64,000 nt of DNA from Mycobacterium florentinum. GTDB lineage: Bacteria; Actinomycetota; Actinomycetes; Mycobacteriales; Mycobacteriaceae. The stretch's first letter is position 1, and every line of letters begins with the position of its first letter. Under the pieces are notes generated by a model, which saw only the letters and a list, made by a program, of their open reading frames with translations, did no database searches and had not been told where the DNA came from. Position numbers and translations under genes: made by a program. Positions 62,478-64,000 of the stretch are shown here, piece after piece. Location: contig NZ_AP022576.1 of the NCBI RefSeq assembly GCF_010730355.1, forward strand, positions 5,332,001-5,396,000, in the 5' to 3' direction.

Positions 62478-64000
62478 TCACGCCTTCTGCTTGAGAGACG
62501 CACCCGCGCATTGCAACTCGTAGTCGTCGGGGTTTGGACGGTTGGTCCATCTCCAATAGTCGAAGATGCGGAACCCGTACAACGTGGGTACGTGGCCCGC
62601 CGCGTTCTTGTAGTAGCTGCTCGAGACCGCCGGGTGCGTGTACACCATCTCCTTCAGCCGCTCCTGGCTGCGGCGGTTGTATTCGTCGCATACGTCCGCC
62701 CGTGGCATAGCCGAGGCGAAGCCGCCCGCCAGCACCATGTCGATACAACCCATGATGTAGCGCATCTGGCACTCCGAGTTGTAGATGATGCTGGCGCCGT
62801 TCACCGCGTTGGTGCCCGGCCCGAACATGCAGAAGAAGTTCGGGAAGCCCGGCACCGTGACGCCCAGATAGGCGTACGCGGAATCGCCCCAGGCCGTGTT
62901 GAGTTCGACGCCATCGAGCCCGCGAACGTTGATGGGTCCGAGTTGGTGATTGACGTCGAATCCGGTGGCCCACACCAGCACATCGGCGGGTCGATGCACC
63001 CCATCGATGGTCCGCACTCCGTCAGCTGTGATCTCGATGATGCCGTCGGTGATCAGCTCGACGTCCTCGCGTTGCAGTGTCGTGAGCCAGGTTCCGTTGT
63101 CTTGCAAGGTCCGCTTACCCATTGGGGGATAGTTCGGGGTCACCTTCGTCAGGAGTTCCTCGTCGGCGCAGAAGACCCGCATCCACGCGATGAACATCTC
63201 GCGGATCGCGTGGTTCGACTCGCTGCACGAGAGTCCGCCGTTGTCCCAGGCCGGGTCGATCTTCACCTGTTCGTCGAGCGCGTCGGCGATCGGCCACCAC
63301 GACACGAACCGCGACCATCTTCCGTAGTACGGCAGATGGCGGATCGCCCACCTGGCTCCGTCGGGGATGGCGTCGTGGTAGATAGGGTTGGGCGCCATCC
63401 ACTGCGGCGTGCGCTGGTACACGTCGACGTGTTGAGTCGAGTCGGCGATCGCGGGCACGAGCTGGAATCCGCTGGCGCCGGCCCCGATGACCGCGACCCG
63501 CTGACCCGTCAGATCGATATCGTCGCGCCAATCCGCGGTGTGGAATGACGGCCCGCGGAAGTCCTTGGCGCCCTTGATGTCCGGAATCACCGAGTTGCTG
63601 AACTGGCCGACCGCGCAGATCACGGCACGCGCGGTCAGCATTTCCTGCCCGCCGTCCGCCCCGCGGGTCGTCACCCGCCAGGTTGCCGATTCCTCGTCCC
63701 AGTCCGCGCCGATCACCTCGGTGTTGAATCGCACATTGCGGGCGATGTTGTAGCGGGTGGCGACTTCGTCGAGGTACCGCAGGATCTCGGGCTGTTCGGA
63801 GAAGTAATGCGTCCAATGGTCAAGTGGCTCAAATGAGTACGCGTAGTACTGGCTGGCGATGTCTACGCGACAACCCGGATAGCGATTGGCCAGCCATGTT
63901 CCGCCGATGCCCGACTGTTTTTCGATGATCGTGAACGGTATGTTCGCCGCCTGGAGCTTGATCCCGGCCAGCAGCCCACCCTCACCGCACCCGATGACGA
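62478..64000 (-). CDS. Baeyer-Villiger-type flavin monooxygenase, N-terminus outside the window
   Basis: At least 507 codons, entering from beyond base 64000; the frame is open from 63998. A dinucleotide-binding motif at the visible start (VIGCGEGGLLAG, then GGTWLANRYPGC) binds FAD, a second Rossmann motif AVIGAGASGFQLV binds NADPH, and the Baeyer-Villiger fingerprint F-x-G-x3-H-x3-W is present as FRGPSFHTADW. The C-terminus is typical of mycobacterial cyclohexanone-monooxygenase-like enzymes (about 500-550 residues). Converts a ketone to an ester or lactone, or oxidises heteroatoms. Probably co-transcribed with the DUF3556 gene. Confidence 0.92.
   Translation of the reverse strand, partial: VIGCGEGGLLAGIKLQAANIPFTIIEKQSGIGGTWLANRYPGCRVDIASQYYAYSFEPLDHWTHYFSEQPEILRYLDEVATRYNIARNVRFNTEVIGADWDEESATWRVTTRGADGGQEMLTARAVICAVGQFSNSVIPDIKGAKDFRGPSFHTADWRDDIDLTGQRVAVIGAGASGFQLVPAIADSTQHVDVYQRTPQWMAPNPIYHDAIPDGARWAIRHLPYYGRWSRFVSWWPIADALDEQVKIDPAWDNGGLSCSESNHAIREMFIAWMRVFCADEELLTKVTPNYPPMGKRTLQDNGTWLTTLQREDVELITDGIIEITADGVRTIDGVHRPADVLVWATGFDVNHQLGPINVRGLDGVELNTAWGDSAYAYLGVTVPGFPNFFCMFGPGTNAVNGASIIYNSECQMRYIMGCIDMVLAGGFASAMPRADVCDEYNRRSQERLKEMVYTHPAVSSSYYKNAAGHVPTLYGFRIFDYWRWTNRPNPDDYELQCAGASLKQKA

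Overview
The window is high-GC actinobacterial chromosome, almost certainly a non-tuberculous Mycobacterium. The clearest markers are a single-chain type I fatty acid synthase (fas) preceded by a Tat-exported Rv2525c-type protein and followed by acpS, an M20 peptidase, bcp and an Rv2520c-like DUF3618 protein. Others are an Rv1364c-type PAS/phosphatase/kinase/STAS protein next to rsfA, a 13E12-type DUF222/HNH gene, a DUF3556 membrane protein, and many acyl-CoA dehydrogenases, P450s and Rieske oxygenases.

Layout. 1-3918 (+): amidohydrolase tail, an alpha/beta hydrolase that has lost two of its three catalytic residues, and a coupled acyl-CoA dehydrogenase pair. 3926-6483 (-): stress-signalling pair (Rv1364c-like, rsfA). 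6644-8954 (-): amidohydrolase preceded by a TetR-hotdog fusion. 9082-14622: large PEGL-type P-type ATPase flanked by two small membrane proteins, one with a tandem HDEL repeat. 14619-19897: accessory region with a 13E12 HNH gene, a 5'-truncated IS110 transposase, and a two-gene island of lower GC lying between two near-identical short direct repeats.

19879-41047 is a dense catabolic region: two acyl-CoA ligases, four acyl-CoA dehydrogenases, LLM oxidoreductase, SDR, GntR regulator, fused class III CoA-transferase, ferredoxin, P450, two Rieske oxygenases, two NTF2-like proteins, two MaoC-like hydratase chains, aldehyde dehydrogenase and a CrtC/AttH-like protein. Five of its promoters share an AT-rich motif, so it may be one regulon. 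The gene types fit CoA activation, ring oxidation and beta-oxidation of a cyclic or isoprenoid acid. The substrate is not determinable here.

41345-56850 is the conserved fas neighbourhood, interrupted by a DUF3060 protein, a small secreted protein and a P450. 56864-60570 holds a TetR regulator and a three-gene ABC importer that share the same inverted-repeat operator. 60572-64000 (-) holds a DUF3556 membrane protein and a Baeyer-Villiger-type flavin monooxygenase that runs off the window edge.

The best candidates for something undescribed are the two-gene island at 17286-19654 with its flanking repeats, the shared promoter motif across 25720-41047, the TetR/ABC operator pair, the TetR-hotdog fusion and the pseudo-hydrolase at 438. 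All family assignments come from reading translated motifs by eye; no database search was run.
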